A DNA stretch of 64,000 bases from Nostoc sp. NMS9 (GTDB lineage: Bacteria > Cyanobacteriota > Cyanobacteriia > Cyanobacteriales > Nostocaceae). Both the position numbers and the translations under genes were made by a program. Each line of letters begins with the position of its first letter. Position 1 is the stretch's first letter. The notes under the pieces are model-generated. The model saw only the letters and a list, made by a program, of their open reading frames with translations, had not been told where the DNA came from and made no database searches. Positions 7,260-17,200 of this stretch are shown here, one piece after another. The stretch is taken from positions 23,977 through 87,976 of the forward strand of contig NZ_JABXKL010000099.1 of NCBI RefSeq assembly GCF_017114995.1, written 5' to 3'.

Positions 7260-10200
7260 ATGATAAAGCATAGTAGCAATAAAAACTTTACTATAAACAA
7301 AATATCTAACAGCATTAATATTAAACCAACTTTAGACTTGTATCCTACTCGCCTAGTTTTTATTGACCCACAGGTTGATGACTACCAAAGTCTGGTAATG
7401 GGTGTATTACCAGATACCTTAGTTGCAGTCTTAGATGCCAACCAAGATGGTATTGAGCAAATTAGTCAAGTGCTGGAGTCTCATCAGAGGGTCAATAGTC
7501 TGCACATTGTTTCCCACGGCGCACCTGGGTGCATCTATTTGGGCAACAGTCAACTCAACAACGAAACGCTCAATGGTTACGCAGCCCAACTTATGGGTTG
7601 GGCAAATGCTTTGAGTGAAGATGCACAACTACTGCTGTATGGTTGCAAGGTCGCTCAAACCGAGCCAGGTGTATTGTTTATACGCTGTCTGAGCGAATTG
7701 ACAGGTGCAGTAGTAGCGGCCTCTGATGACTTGACAGGGAGTGCTGTATTAGGTGGTGACTGGGAACTGGAGGTTTGTACAGCGCCTATTGTTCCTCGTT
7801 TAGCGTTTGGGCAAGAAGTAATAACAGCTTACGCTTCAATTCTACCTGTAGTTCTCGATGGCAGCTTTGATAGTGATGGCAAGGTCACTACTGATATTGG
7901 TACTAATAGCACTGACACTGGTAGAAGCATTGTCATACAAGACGATGGCAAGATTCTGGTAGCGGGAGTGAGTAATAGTAACTTTGCTGTGGTACGTTAC
8001 AACAGCAATGGTAGTCTCGACACCAGCTTTGATAGTGATGGCAAAGTCACTACTAACTTGGGCAGTACTGACATCGCCTACAGCATTGCCCTGCAAGACG
8101 ATGGCAAGATTCTGGTGGCGGGAGTGAGTAATAGTAACTTTGCTGTGGTACGTTACAACAGCAATGGTAGTCTCGACACCAGCTTTGATAGTGATGGCAA
8201 AGTCACTACTAACTTGGGCAGTACTGACATCGCCTACAGCATTGCCCTGCAAGACGATGGCAAGATTCTGGTGGCGGGAGTGAGTAGTAGTAACTTTGCT
8301 GTGGTACGTTATGACAGCAATGGTAGTCTCGACACCAGCTTTGGTAGTGCTGGCAAGGTTATTACTGATATTGGTACTAATACCACAGACACTGCCTACA
8401 GCGTTAGCGTGCAAGCTGACGGCAAAATTATTGTGGCAGGAGTGAGTAGCAGTAACTTTGCTGTGGTACGTTACGACAGCAATGGTAGTCTCGACACCAG
8501 CTTTGGTAGTGCTGGCAAGGTCATTACTAACTTGGGCGGTACTGACACCGCCTACAGCGTTAGCGTGCAAGCTAATGGCAAAATTATTGTGGCGGGTTCG
8601 AGTAGCAATAACTTTGCTTTAGTACGTTACAACAGCAATGGTACTCTTGACACTGATTTCAACACTACTGGCATCATCACTACTGATATCGGCACAAATA
8701 CTACTGATAATGCCTACGCTCTCACCCAACATAATGGTACGATAATAGTCGCGGGAGTAAGCGCCAATAACTTTGCTGTGGCACGCTACAGGGTTAACCA
8801 AAATCCAGTGATAGTGAAGGAAATCGCAGACAAAGAAACTCCACAAGACATAAATTTCAACTTCACAATCTCAGATAGCTTCCAAGATCAAGATCCTGGA
8901 GACATTCTCACCTACACTGCCACTCTCGAAAACGGTGACTCTTTACCTAGTTGGTTAAGCTTCAATGCTGCTACCAAAACCTTCAGTGGTACTCCCTTGA
9001 ATGCAAATGTCGGTAGCCTGAACATTAAAGTTACTGCCACGGATACTTATCTTGCTAAAGTCAGTGATGTTTTTGTACTCACTGTTAAGAATACCAATGA
9101 TCCGCCAGAGGTATTTCAGGCGATCGCAGACAAAGAAGCAACAGAAGACACGGGTTTCAATTTCACTTTCTCAGAAGATACCTTCATTGATATCGATGCT
9201 GGCGATAGCCTCACCTACACTGCCACTCTCAAAAACGGCGATCTTCTACCCAGTTGGTTAAGCTTCAATGCTGCGACCAAAACCTTGAGTGGCACTCCCT
9301 TAAATGCGGACGTGAGTAACCTCAACATTAAAGTTACTGCTAGGGATATTTTTGGGGTTGAAGTCAGTGATGATTTTGCACTCACTGTTAAGAACATTAA
9401 CGATGCACCAGAGGTAGTTGAGGCGATCGCTAATTTAAAGGTAGTCATAAATACGCAGTTTAATTTCACTATCCCAGAAAATACTTTCATTGATATCGAT
9501 GCTGGCGATAGCCTCACCTACACTGCTACTCTCGAAAACGGCGATCCACTTCCCAGTTGGCTAACTTTTAATTCTGCTACCCATAATTTTAGTGGTACTC
9601 CTACGGTAGAGAATTTGGGTAATCAGAATATCAAAGTCACAGTCAAGGATCTTTCTGGGGATGAAGTCAGTGATGTGTTTGTATTGACAGTTGCTAAGTT
9701 CAATAGTGCACCAATTGTAGATCGAGCGATCGCTGACCAAAAAGCTACAGCAAAAACTACCTTCAACTTCACCATTCCTGAAAACACTTTTAGCGATGTG
9801 GATCTTGAAGATACCCTAACCTATACTGCTACCTTAGACAATGGCGATCCACTACCTAGTTGGTTAAGCTTCAATGCTAATGAGCTTACCTTCAGCGGCA
9901 CTCCTACGAATGATAATGTGGGTAGCTTGAACATTAAAGTCACCGCAACAGATCCGGCTTTTGCTGAAATTAGTGATGTATTTGCACTCACAATTGCTAA
10001 AGCCAACAATCCACCAATTGTAGATCGGGCGATCGCTGATCAAAAAGTTACGGCAGAAACTACCTTTAATTTCACCATCCCTGAAAACACCTTTAGGGAT
10101 GTAGATATTGAAGATACCTTGATCTACACTGCTAGCTTAGACAACGGCGACCCACTACCCAGTTGGTTAAGCTTCAATCCTAATAAGCGTACTTTCAGCG

Positions 10201-11321
10201 GCGTTCCTACGAATAATAACTTGGGTAGCTTGAACATCAAAGTTACCGCCAAAGATTCGGTTGGGGCTGAAATTAGTGATGTATTTGCACTCACCGTTGC
10301 TCAAGTGATTACCGCTGAGACTCAATCAACCAGCCTACTCACAAGAATTACAGGTGATATCTTTACGATAAAAAATCAAGTTAACGGTGAAAAAGCCAAA
10401 CTCTCAGTCAAGATTAAAAGCAATACCTCTGAAGAAGTCAATGAACTGGGTGTATTTGTCGTTGACGATGCAGAAGGTAGGATTAACGGCGTAGCCCCTG
10501 GTGGTGCAAATTACACCGAACTAGCTCTCCAACGAGCAATGGTGCTTCTTTCATCTCTTGCAAAACTACCTAATGGTTTTAATTCCACTGACCTAAGCAG
10601 GCTACTGGAATTCAACTCTCAGAGCAACCTAAGATTTTATTTAATCCGTAGCAGCACTACTCAGGCGGTGCTATCTGGACAAACTTCGTTTTCTCAGGTG
10701 CTTTTTTCCTCGGATACGAATGTGGATGATAAAGGATTCTCTCTCAACTTTCAGAATTTGGTTGTCAAGATTGCAGCAACAGAGCAAGACCCACCTCTAG
10801 GTACTGGTCTTCAAGGAAAATATGAACCTGAACTGATTGATTTACGAGATGTGACACAATTGGTGAAAGCCGAATTTGTGGTTCATAGAGAAGCAGCTTT
10901 TAATAACTTTGTCGGCTTTTATCAGATAACTGATGAGAATGGTGGCATCGATACCAATGGCGATGGTACAGCAGATGTGCTTGTTGGACAGGCTGGTTAT
11001 ACTCAAGCTGCTATTAGTAATCGTGTCGCTGGTATTGATTTGAGTGTGGCTAACGAAGGTACAGCAAGTTTTACAGGTACTTTTCAACCTGGTGCTATTT
11101 TTGTCCCATTTATCATTGTTAATGCCGGGACTGATGCAATTCTTGATAGCAATACTAATAACGATCCGGCAGTTTACTTCTCCTTCTTGGGCGCTAACAC
11201 TGACAAAGCAGATCATATTCGCCTGTTAGGGAATAACGCTTTTGGCTTTGAGGATTTGGCAAATGGTGGCGATCGAGATTACAACGATTTGATTGTCCGA
11301 GTTAATTTGAGTATCGCCTAG
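7260..11321 (+). CDS. Giant repeat protein: DUF4347, delta-60 repeats, Ig-like repeats, DUF4114
   Basis: 1353 residues from the ATG at 7260 (frame open from 7203). In order: DUF4347 (about 32-180, RLVFIDPQVDDYQSL... VSHGAPGCIYLG... LLYGCKVA); about six delta-60 beta-propeller-like repeats (about 195-510, motif FAVVRYNSNGSLDTSF); five He_PIG Ig-like repeats of about 95 residues (about 515-1010, motif LPSWLSFNAATKTFSGTP); and a C-terminal DUF4114 domain ending FGFEDLANGGDRDYNDLIVRVN, an acidic probable Ca-binding motif. Such proteins are large secreted or surface proteins of cyanobacteria; no signal peptide is visible, as is usual for DUF4347. The TAG stop is supplied by a repeat element inserted at the end. 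Confidence 0.9.
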   Translation: MIKHSSNKNFTINKISNSINIKPTLDLYPTRLVFIDPQVDDYQSLVMGVLPDTLVAVLDANQDGIEQISQVLESHQRVNSLHIVSHGAPGCIYLGNSQLNNETLNGYAAQLMGWANALSEDAQLLLYGCKVAQTEPGVLFIRCLSELTGAVVAASDDLTGSAVLGGDWELEVCTAPIVPRLAFGQEVITAYASILPVVLDGSFDSDGKVTTDIGTNSTDTGRSIVIQDDGKILVAGVSNSNFAVVRYNSNGSLDTSFDSDGKVTTNLGSTDIAYSIALQDDGKILVAGVSNSNFAVVRYNSNGSLDTSFDSDGKVTTNLGSTDIAYSIALQDDGKILVAGVSSSNFAVVRYDSNGSLDTSFGSAGKVITDIGTNTTDTAYSVSVQADGKIIVAGVSSSNFAVVRYDSNGSLDTSFGSAGKVITNLGGTDTAYSVSVQANGKIIVAGSSSNNFALVRYNSNGTLDTDFNTTGIITTDIGTNTTDNAYALTQHNGTIIVAGVSANNFAVARYRVNQNPVIVKEIADKETPQDINFNFTISDSFQDQDPGDILTYTATLENGDSLPSWLSFNAATKTFSGTPLNANVGSLNIKVTATDTYLAKVSDVFVLTVKNTNDPPEVFQAIADKEATEDTGFNFTFSEDTFIDIDAGDSLTYTATLKNGDLLPSWLSFNAATKTLSGTPLNADVSNLNIKVTARDIFGVEVSDDFALTVKNINDAPEVVEAIANLKVVINTQFNFTIPENTFIDIDAGDSLTYTATLENGDPLPSWLTFNSATHNFSGTPTVENLGNQNIKVTVKDLSGDEVSDVFVLTVAKFNSAPIVDRAIADQKATAKTTFNFTIPENTFSDVDLEDTLTYTATLDNGDPLPSWLSFNANELTFSGTPTNDNVGSLNIKVTATDPAFAEISDVFALTIAKANNPPIVDRAIADQKVTAETTFNFTIPENTFRDVDIEDTLIYTASLDNGDPLPSWLSFNPNKRTFSGVPTNNNLGSLNIKVTAKDSVGAEISDVFALTVAQVITAETQSTSLLTRITGDIFTIKNQVNGEKAKLSVKIKSNTSEEVNELGVFVVDDAEGRINGVAPGGANYTELALQRAMVLLSSLAKLPNGFNSTDLSRLLEFNSQSNLRFYLIRSSTTQAVLSGQTSFSQVLFSSDTNVDDKGFSLNFQNLVVKIAATEQDPPLGTGLQGKYEPELIDLRDVTQLVKAEFVVHREAAFNNFVGFYQITDENGGIDTNGDGTADVLVGQAGYTQAAISNRVAGIDLSVANEGTASFTGTFQPGAIFVPFIIVNAGTDAILDSNTNNDPAVYFSFLGANTDKADHIRLLGNNAFGFEDLANGGDRDYNDLIVRVNLSIA
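8041..8352 (+). repeat. Near-identical tandem 156-bp units inside the giant gene
   Basis: The unit starting GCAAAGTCACTACTAACTTG at 8041 recurs 156 bases later at 8197 with almost no change. 156 bases is 52 codons, one delta-60 repeat. The near-identity, compared with the clearly diverged later repeats, indicates a recent in-frame duplication or gene conversion. Confidence 0.75.
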
Positions 11322-11431
11322 TACCGCAAGGCGGAAGTTAAAAGTCACGCATTCAAAAGTCACGCATAATTATATTCCGAGCTTCTTGCGCCATTTGAAA
11401 TGGTATGTTTATTTACGCCATACTGTACTAG
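11318..11431. mobile_element. Palindrome-ended repeat element, copy 2 (114 bp)
   Basis: Begins CTAGTACCGCAAGGCGGAA and ends GTTTATTTACGCCATAC then TGTACTAG, matching both ends of the 284-bp element at 2210. The interior has AAAAGTCACGCAT twice. The first bases (CTAG) provide the stop codon of the 1353-residue gene at 11319-11321. Confidence 0.65.
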
Positions 11432-11655
11432 TCTGAAGTGACTTGGTATAGGTGTAATATAGCCTGTAAGCTTTATTGAGCAATGAATACAAGCTTTTTT
11501 TCTGAAAAAGTCAAATATGAGTCATAAACAGCGATCGCATCACCGATGTTGGAGTGAATCTGTCATTTGTAAGAAGATGCGATTACGGCAAAGTATTACA
11601 GTGATTCAAACAAATGTGTGAGAGTATATTTATTCACTCACCCGGAGATATAATT

Positions 11656-12045
11656 ATGGTTTTTGCTGGCAAACGACCAAATAATTTAGGTATTAGCAAC
11701 GGTAAATTAGCATCCTGCCCTAATTCCCCTAACTGCGTTTCTAGTCAGAGTACAGATGCATCGCACCAAATTGCACCACTGACTTTTACATCTACTTCAG
11801 AAGAAGCAATTACTAATCTTAAACAGATTATTGAGTCTTTACCAAGAACCAAAATCATTACCGAAAGTCAAGATTATTTATATGCAGAATTTAAAAGTGC
11901 TTTACTGGGATTTGTGGATGATGTAGAATTCTATCTAGACCGGAATGCGAATGTTATCCATGTGCGTTCAGCTTCACGTTTAGGTCAGAGCGATTTGGGT
12001 GTTAATCGTCAACGAATAGAGACGATTAGAGCCAAGTTCAAGTAA
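11656..12045 (+). CDS. DUF1499 family protein
   Basis: 129 residues from the ATG at 11656, chosen because GGAG sits 10 bases upstream (CCCGGAGATATAATTATG); the open frame extends to 11614. SCPNSPNCVSSQ near the N-terminus, DYLYAEFKSALLGFVDDVEFYLD in the middle and RSASRLGQSDLGVNRQRIETIRAKF at the end are the three conserved blocks of DUF1499. The family's function is not established; plant and cyanobacterial members are often linked to plastids. No signal peptide. Intact and of normal length. Confidence 0.9.
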   Translation: MVFAGKRPNNLGISNGKLASCPNSPNCVSSQSTDASHQIAPLTFTSTSEEAITNLKQIIESLPRTKIITESQDYLYAEFKSALLGFVDDVEFYLDRNANVIHVRSASRLGQSDLGVNRQRIETIRAKFK

Positions 12046-12345
12046 TTTGTAATTGAACTAAGGACTGGAGATTAAAGACTGGGAAAATAAGTAAGTAGTT
12101 GGGCAAAATTAATTACACGATGTCATTACAAGTGAGACATTCGCATAGCCTTTCGTAGAAAAGAGAGACAATCGCAGAGTTTTGGATTACTTCACTTGAT
12201 TTGCAATGGTTGTAAATATTTTTATCCATCTACTTATGTGGATTCAGATCCAGTAGAATCTGGAATGACGATTGTGCAATGTGGTGTGGTGTTTCACCGA
12301 AAATTATGAATTACGAATTAGTTAAACTCTGCGATCGCAATATTT
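12046..12345. other. Intergenic
   Basis: 300 bases with a small hairpin CAGATCCAGTAGAATCTG (about 12245-12262) and no convincing ORF. One HIP1-like GCGATCGC lies just before the next gene. Confidence 0.4.
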
Positions 12346-13014
12346 GTGAAACTTAATTTGTTTAAAAACTTTGACTCCCGACCCCGACTGATTGTTGCTG
12401 TCGGACTTGCGGTATTAGTTTCAGTAATCCTGCCGCGTTGGCTGCACTTACCTACTCGCATTCTCTGCGCTTGGAACTCCGGTATTGACTTTTTCTTAGC
12501 CATAACGTGGTGGAAAATGATTAAAGCTAACCCAGAAAAAATTCGCCGCTATGCTGAGAGTGAATATGAAGGACATTTGGCTATATTGATGCTGGTGATT
12601 GCTGCGGCTTGTGCCAGTGTTTTAGCCATTGGGTTTTTATTAACTGATAAAAAAGGATTGTCAACAACTCTGCTTACTCTACATGTCATACTTTCAATTA
12701 TGACCATTGTTGGTTCCTGGTTACTAGTTCATACGATGTTTGCAGTGCAATATGCACACAGCTATTACAAATATATTAATCGTAATCATAGTGAAGAAAT
12801 CACCGGAGGTTTAGATTTTCCTCATAATGACTATCCAGACTACTGGGAATTTTTATATTATTCTTTTGTAATTGGCATGACTAGTCAAGTTTCAGATGTG
12901 CAGACAACATCACCCGATATGAGGCGCTTGACTTTGTTACATGGCATATTATCCTTCTTTTTCAATACCACCATTTTAGCTATGAGTATTAATATCATTG
13001 CATCGCTGATTTAA
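12346..13014 (+). CDS. DUF1345 family membrane protein
   Basis: 222 residues, GTG start at 12346. Five to six helices (about 16-32, 38-56, 75-98, 108-132, 160-178, 198-220). WNSGIDFFLAITWWKMIK, HTMFAVQYAHSYY and FPHNDYPDYWEFLYYSFVIGMTSQVSDV are the conserved blocks of DUF1345, a predicted integral membrane family without known function. Intact and of usual length. A GNAT relic begins 32 bases after the stop. Confidence 0.88.
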   Translation: MKLNLFKNFDSRPRLIVAVGLAVLVSVILPRWLHLPTRILCAWNSGIDFFLAITWWKMIKANPEKIRRYAESEYEGHLAILMLVIAAACASVLAIGFLLTDKKGLSTTLLTLHVILSIMTIVGSWLLVHTMFAVQYAHSYYKYINRNHSEEITGGLDFPHNDYPDYWEFLYYSFVIGMTSQVSDVQTTSPDMRRLTLLHGILSFFFNTTILAMSINIIASLI

Positions 13015-13046
13015 ATAATTTCTGTAAAAAAATATATAGACAAGAT

Positions 13047-13133
13047 ATGCTGATTCAAAAAGGCGAAATATCTATTCGTCTAATGCAAGATGAAATGTAT
13101 TGTCAGCAAATAGTTTACTTTCTTAATCCTTGA
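13047..13133 (+). pseudogene. N-terminal fragment of a GNAT (AAC(6')-like) acetyltransferase
   Basis: ATG at 13047 opens a 28-codon frame MLIQKGEISIRLMQDEMYCQ QIVYFLNP then TGA. This resembles the first 25 residues of a GNAT subfamily that begins with a similar IRLMxDxDY block and whose C-terminus has DPHxxNxRAIRxYEKSGF, exactly what is found 580 bases downstream at 13715-13936. The middle (roughly 80 residues with the acetyl-CoA loop) is missing. Read as the 5' relic of one broken gene. Confidence 0.55.
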
Positions 13134-13137
13134 TATA

Positions 13138-13184
13138 GCCGAGACCTTGATTTTTCTTTGATATTTTTAGTCTCGGCATTTTTT
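13138..13184 (+). terminator. Rho-independent terminator
   Basis: GCCGAGAC at 13138, GTCTCGGC at 13170, then ATTTTTTG. An 8-base perfect GC-rich stem with a 24-base loop and T-run, immediately after the GNAT N-terminal fragment. Confidence 0.8.
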
Positions 13185-13209
13185 GTTACTTTTTTACCGA
13201 TTCTCAATC

Positions 13210-13298
13210 AATCGTCGCGTAGACGCATTCGCGGAGCGTCTGTCTGCGACACGCTACGCGAACGTAGAGAAGCGGCTTGTCGTAGACATCGCCTGAAG
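13210..13298. repeat. Nostoc-type dispersed palindromic repeat
   Basis: CGTAGACGCATTCGCGGAGC ... GCGACACGCTACGCGAACG ... CTTGTCGTAGACATCGCC. Related sequences occur at 3411-3440, 5631-5665, 38918-38941 and 45768-45800. Short nested inverted repeats; no coding role. Confidence 0.6.
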
Positions 13299-13410
13299 AA
13301 TGCTCAGTTGAGCAAATTTATACATAGCAAGCTTTTTGCGCTTTCCTATGCGTCGAACTCACGTTAAATCAAATAAAAAAGTAAAATTGTAGGAGTTAAA
13401 CACAAAGAAA

Positions 13411-13731
13411 ATGACCGACACACCTTTCCCTAGCCGACTAGACCGTGCTGAACAAATAATTTTAGGATTAGCTGAAAGACAAGCTAATACCCAGACACAA
13501 GTAGATGAACTAAGGCAGGAAATGAGAGAGCTTACAGCGAGTGTTAACAACCTTACAGATAATGTTGACCGTGTTTTAGCTCGTAGTGCAATTTTGGATG
13601 ACGTATTGCTTGAGTTACGTGATAGTCATGAACAACACCAGCATAATTTTGAAGAACATCAACGCACTACTAATGCTGCATTACAAAGCCTTGAATCAAT
13701 ACTTTTGCAGTTAATTAGAAACAATTCTTGA
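13411..13731 (+). CDS. Small coiled-coil protein, unknown function
   Basis: 106 residues, ATG at 13411 with TAGGAG 18 bases upstream. Almost wholly alpha-helical with heptads of hydrophobics: RLDRAEQIILGLAERQANTQ TQVDELRQEMRELTASVNNLTDNVDRVLARSAILDDVLLELRDSHEQHQHNFEEHQ. No membrane span. Such short coiled-coil proteins are common in filamentous cyanobacteria and lack a known role. It sits between the two remaining halves of a broken GNAT gene, so it arrived, or the region was rearranged, after that gene was disrupted. Confidence 0.75.
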   Translation: MTDTPFPSRLDRAEQIILGLAERQANTQTQVDELRQEMRELTASVNNLTDNVDRVLARSAILDDVLLELRDSHEQHQHNFEEHQRTTNAALQSLESILLQLIRNNS

Positions 13732-13936
13732 GATAGTTATCAACTATCTTTTTGAACAGCGGCAAGCTGATAAAATTGTCATAGATCCGCACGTTGACAA
13801 TTCTCGTGCTATTCGCTGCTATGAGAAATCTGGTTTTGTGAAGGTAAAGCTATTGCCCGCACATGAACTGCATGAAGGAAAATACTCAGATTGTTGGCTT
13901 ATGGCAATAGAGCCAAAGAAATCATCACCCCTTTAA
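13715..13936 (+). pseudogene. C-terminal fragment of a GNAT (AAC(6')-like) acetyltransferase
   Basis: An open stretch with no start encodes ..VINYLFEQRQADKIVIDPHV then DNSRAIRCYEKSGFVKVKLL, PAHELHEGKYSDCWLMAIEP and stop at 13934-13936. DPHVDNSRAIRCYEKSGF and HELHEGKYSDCWLM are the conserved C-terminal blocks of AAC(6')-like GNAT proteins. The N-terminal half is absent here but a matching N-terminal fragment lies at 13047. It overlaps the last 17 bases of the coiled-coil gene in another frame. Confidence 0.8.
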
Positions 13937-13947
13937 TTTACATGGTT

Positions 13948-14115
13948 TCAACTCGCGTGTTCCCAGTCACTAAGTAACTCATGTTGTTGTGCTATTTTAT
14001 GGCATTTAGGGAATGGTACTTTAGGAGTACCAATACTCATACCAGGAAAAGACTGTTTTTTCGTCTTGGTAGGTCTATTTTCTAGGGTTGTTGAACTGAA
14101 CTGTTGGGTTTTCAT
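13948..14115 (-). CDS. Candidate 55-residue small protein
   Basis: ATG at 14115, TGA at 13948-13950. MKTQQFSSTTLENRPTKTKK QSFPGMSIGTPKVPFPKCHK then IAQQHELLSDWEHAS. Soluble, basic, with a PKVPFPKC stretch. No strong ribosome binding site. Not recognised; the non-repetitive, evenly used codons make it somewhat more likely than chance. Confidence 0.35.
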   Translation of the reverse strand: MKTQQFSSTTLENRPTKTKKQSFPGMSIGTPKVPFPKCHKIAQQHELLSDWEHAS

Positions 14116-14246
14116 TGGTAAATAAATCTCTGATTAAAACCTGAGCACCAATTTATAACATCAATTTGCAAATGGCAAATTTCTGAAGAAAAATAAAAAA
14201 TACATATTTAATTTCTAAAGGAAAGAAGAGAAATTGAAGAGTTGAT

Positions 14247-17200
14247 TTACTCTGAAGGTGAAGTGTGTCCAATGAGACTAACGATCGCTGTAGCTAAATC
14301 CACTGGATCGACGGGTTTAGGTAGGTGTTTTTGAAATCCTGCTGCCATTGCTTGGTTGTAGTTAATTTCTCCAGCATAAGCAGTTAAAGCGATCGCGGGA
14401 ATTTGTCCGCCTTGCTCTGGCGGTAATTTTCTCACCTCACGTAGCAACATATACCCATCCATCAAGGGCATTCCAATATCGCTTAAGAGGATATCTGGCT
14501 TTGATTGCACTAATGTTTGCAGCGCTTCATCTGCTGATTCAACTGCTGTTACCGTCGCGCCATATTGTTCCAGCGCAAAGTTAAAAAACTCTCGCACATC
14601 AGCTTGATCGTCCACAAGCAGGATTTGCACTCCAGCAAGTAATGTCTCCTCAGTATTGAGTTCTGGTTGAGAAGCCTCACTACTGCTGATTCGCAACTCA
14701 GAATTTTTAAGCAAAGGTAATTTAACTGTGAAGGTAGCCCCTTGTTCTTCTCCCAGACTCTCTGCCTGAACTGTACCACCATGAAGTTCTACAAGATGGC
14801 GCACAATTGCCAGTCCTAATCCCAATCCGCCAAATACTCTGGTTGTTTTAGCATCTGCTTGGCGGAAGTAATCAAAGACGTAGGGCAAAAATTCTGGGTT
14901 AATTCCTTTACCTGTATCAATTACCTGGATTTGAGCATCTAAACCAACTTGCTCTAGACGCACTTCTACAAGTCCTTCTGTGGGTGTGAATTTAACGGCA
15001 TTGGAGAGGAGATTCCACATCACTTGTTGCAAGCGATCGCCATCGCCGAGAACTTTGCCGATATCATTACTTAACACCGTTTGAATTTGAATTGATTTGG
15101 CTTCTGCTGCTAAACGTACCGTTTCTAATGCAGATGCGATCGCTATTTTTAAATCGACTGCATGGAGATTTAACCTAACCTTACCTTGTAAAATCCGCGA
15201 AACATCAAGTAAATCTCCAATCAATTGGGTTTGTAATTTAGCATTACGCTCGATTGTTTCCAATGCTCGGATTTTAGTAGCTTCGTCAAACTTGCGGGTT
15301 CTGAGTAACTTTGCCCACCCTAAAATCGGATTCAAGGGAGTTCGGAGTTCGTGGGAAAGGACAGCGAGGAATTCATCTTTAATGCGGTTAGCTGTCTCAG
15401 CTTGTGCCCTTGCGGTCTTTTCAGCTTCGTAAAGTTGAGCGCGAGCGATCGCTTGCGCACACTGCTGTCCCAGTGTCAACATAAATCCCCGGTCTTCTTC
15501 ATTAAATATTTGTCCAGTAGTAAAGCTTAATCCCAAAGCCCCAATTACTTTACCTTCTACTATTAAGGGAATGGAAGCCCAGGCATTATTCGCTATAACA
15601 GTGACAACATCTGCTAAGTCGGGATATCTAGCAATCATGGCTGCTAAATTTTCTAAAAAAATCGGCTGCCCAGTTCTGACTGTTTCTGCTATTTGGTTAG
15701 GTGCTGCGATCGGAAAACTTGTCGAAGTATTTATGAGCGTTTGCGGATAGCCAATTGCTTGCACAACTTTTAGGGTAGTATTTCCTTCAGTAAGTAAGAC
15801 AACGGAACCACCAGTAGCTTCCAAGGCGGCAATGCCTTGGTTCACCACTACATCAGCCACCTGTTGGGGAGTTAAGGCTTCTGAGAAGGCAGCAGTTATT
15901 TTTTGTAAAAGTACTGTGCGATTGACAGACCGTTGAGTTTCCTGGTAAAGTCTGGCGTTGTCGATGGCTGTCGCTGCCCGCCGAGCAATATCCTCTGCTA
16001 AAGCCAAGTCTGTTTGTTGATAGTACCGACCTGACTCGGCGGTAAAAAAAGAGATTGCTCCAAATAATTGCCCGCGAGAACGAACTGGAATCACCATTAG
16101 AGAACGAATACCCAGACTTTGCAGCAATTGCCGATGTTCGTTGTCTTCAGACATCTGTAGAAGATGTGAGTCAGATAATTCGGGATAAAAGACAGATATT
16201 CCTAACCTTAGCTGCCGTAAAAGCTGTTTGGCTCTGGTTTGGGGTCGATAACGCCGTCGGATTTCGTCTAAAATATTTAGTTTTGTGGGATCGGCAATTG
16301 CGATCGCAATTTGTTTACTTGACCAATCTTCCTGGAAGACATCTACAATGCACAAATCGGCTAAAGTTGGAACTGCTAGATTTGCCACATTTTCCAAGGT
16401 GATTTCATAATCTAATGAGGCAGCTAGTAAGGTGCTGGCTTCGACTAAAAAGTTTTGTGTGGCTTCAACTCGTTTGCGATGGCTAATATCCTCAATAATC
16501 CCTAATGCATACATTGGAACTCCCTTAGCATCCCAAACTGCTGATGAGGTTAGGTTTGCCCAAACTATGGAACCATCTTTGCGGATGTAGCGCTTCTCTA
16601 GGGAATAACCACTAATTTCTTTTGCTAAAACTCGCCGAGCATTTTCCAAATCAACTTCTAAGTCGTCAGGGTGGGTAATTTCCTGAAAGTTCATTTGAAT
16701 TAACTCTTCATGGCTATACCCAGTAATTTCGCATAGGGCAGGATTAATTTGCAGAAATCGTCCATCCAACCCTACTAGAGTAATACCGACAGCTGCCTGA
16801 TTGAACATTGCCCGAAACCTTTCTTCGCTTTCTCGCAAAGCAACTTCTGTTTGCTTTGCTGCTGTCACATCTGCCAAAATAATTCCAATTCCTACCGTTT
16901 CACCCATTGCGTTATGAACTGGGTAATAGTTGCCCAGCCAGTAACCGTAACGTTCGGGTTGCTCCCTTGTCTCACCGCTGATTTCCATATTCAGCAGGGG
17001 TTCTCCAGTATCTAACACGCGCTGTAACTGTGGCTCTAACTCAGCCGCCATCGCTGGCAACACTTCCCTAAATTTGCGTCCTAAATGTTCTTCTATAGCT
17101 AAACCGTTAATCTGGGCGAAAACTTGATTAATGCGGATATATCGCAGTTCCCGATCCAAAAAGCATACGGCAACAGGAGCCGCTTCTAACAGCGCATCTA

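Noticed and set aside
7019..7273. 84-codon + ORF before the giant gene
   Set aside because: No ribosome binding site or recognisable protein pattern, and it overlaps the giant gene's start region in another frame.
7842..8570. Long reverse-strand ORF (242 codons) opposite the giant gene
   Set aside because: It is the antisense shadow of the delta-60 repeats; its apparent repeats mirror those of the real gene.
12318..12503. 61-codon reverse ORF
   Set aside because: Antisense to the start of the DUF1345 gene.
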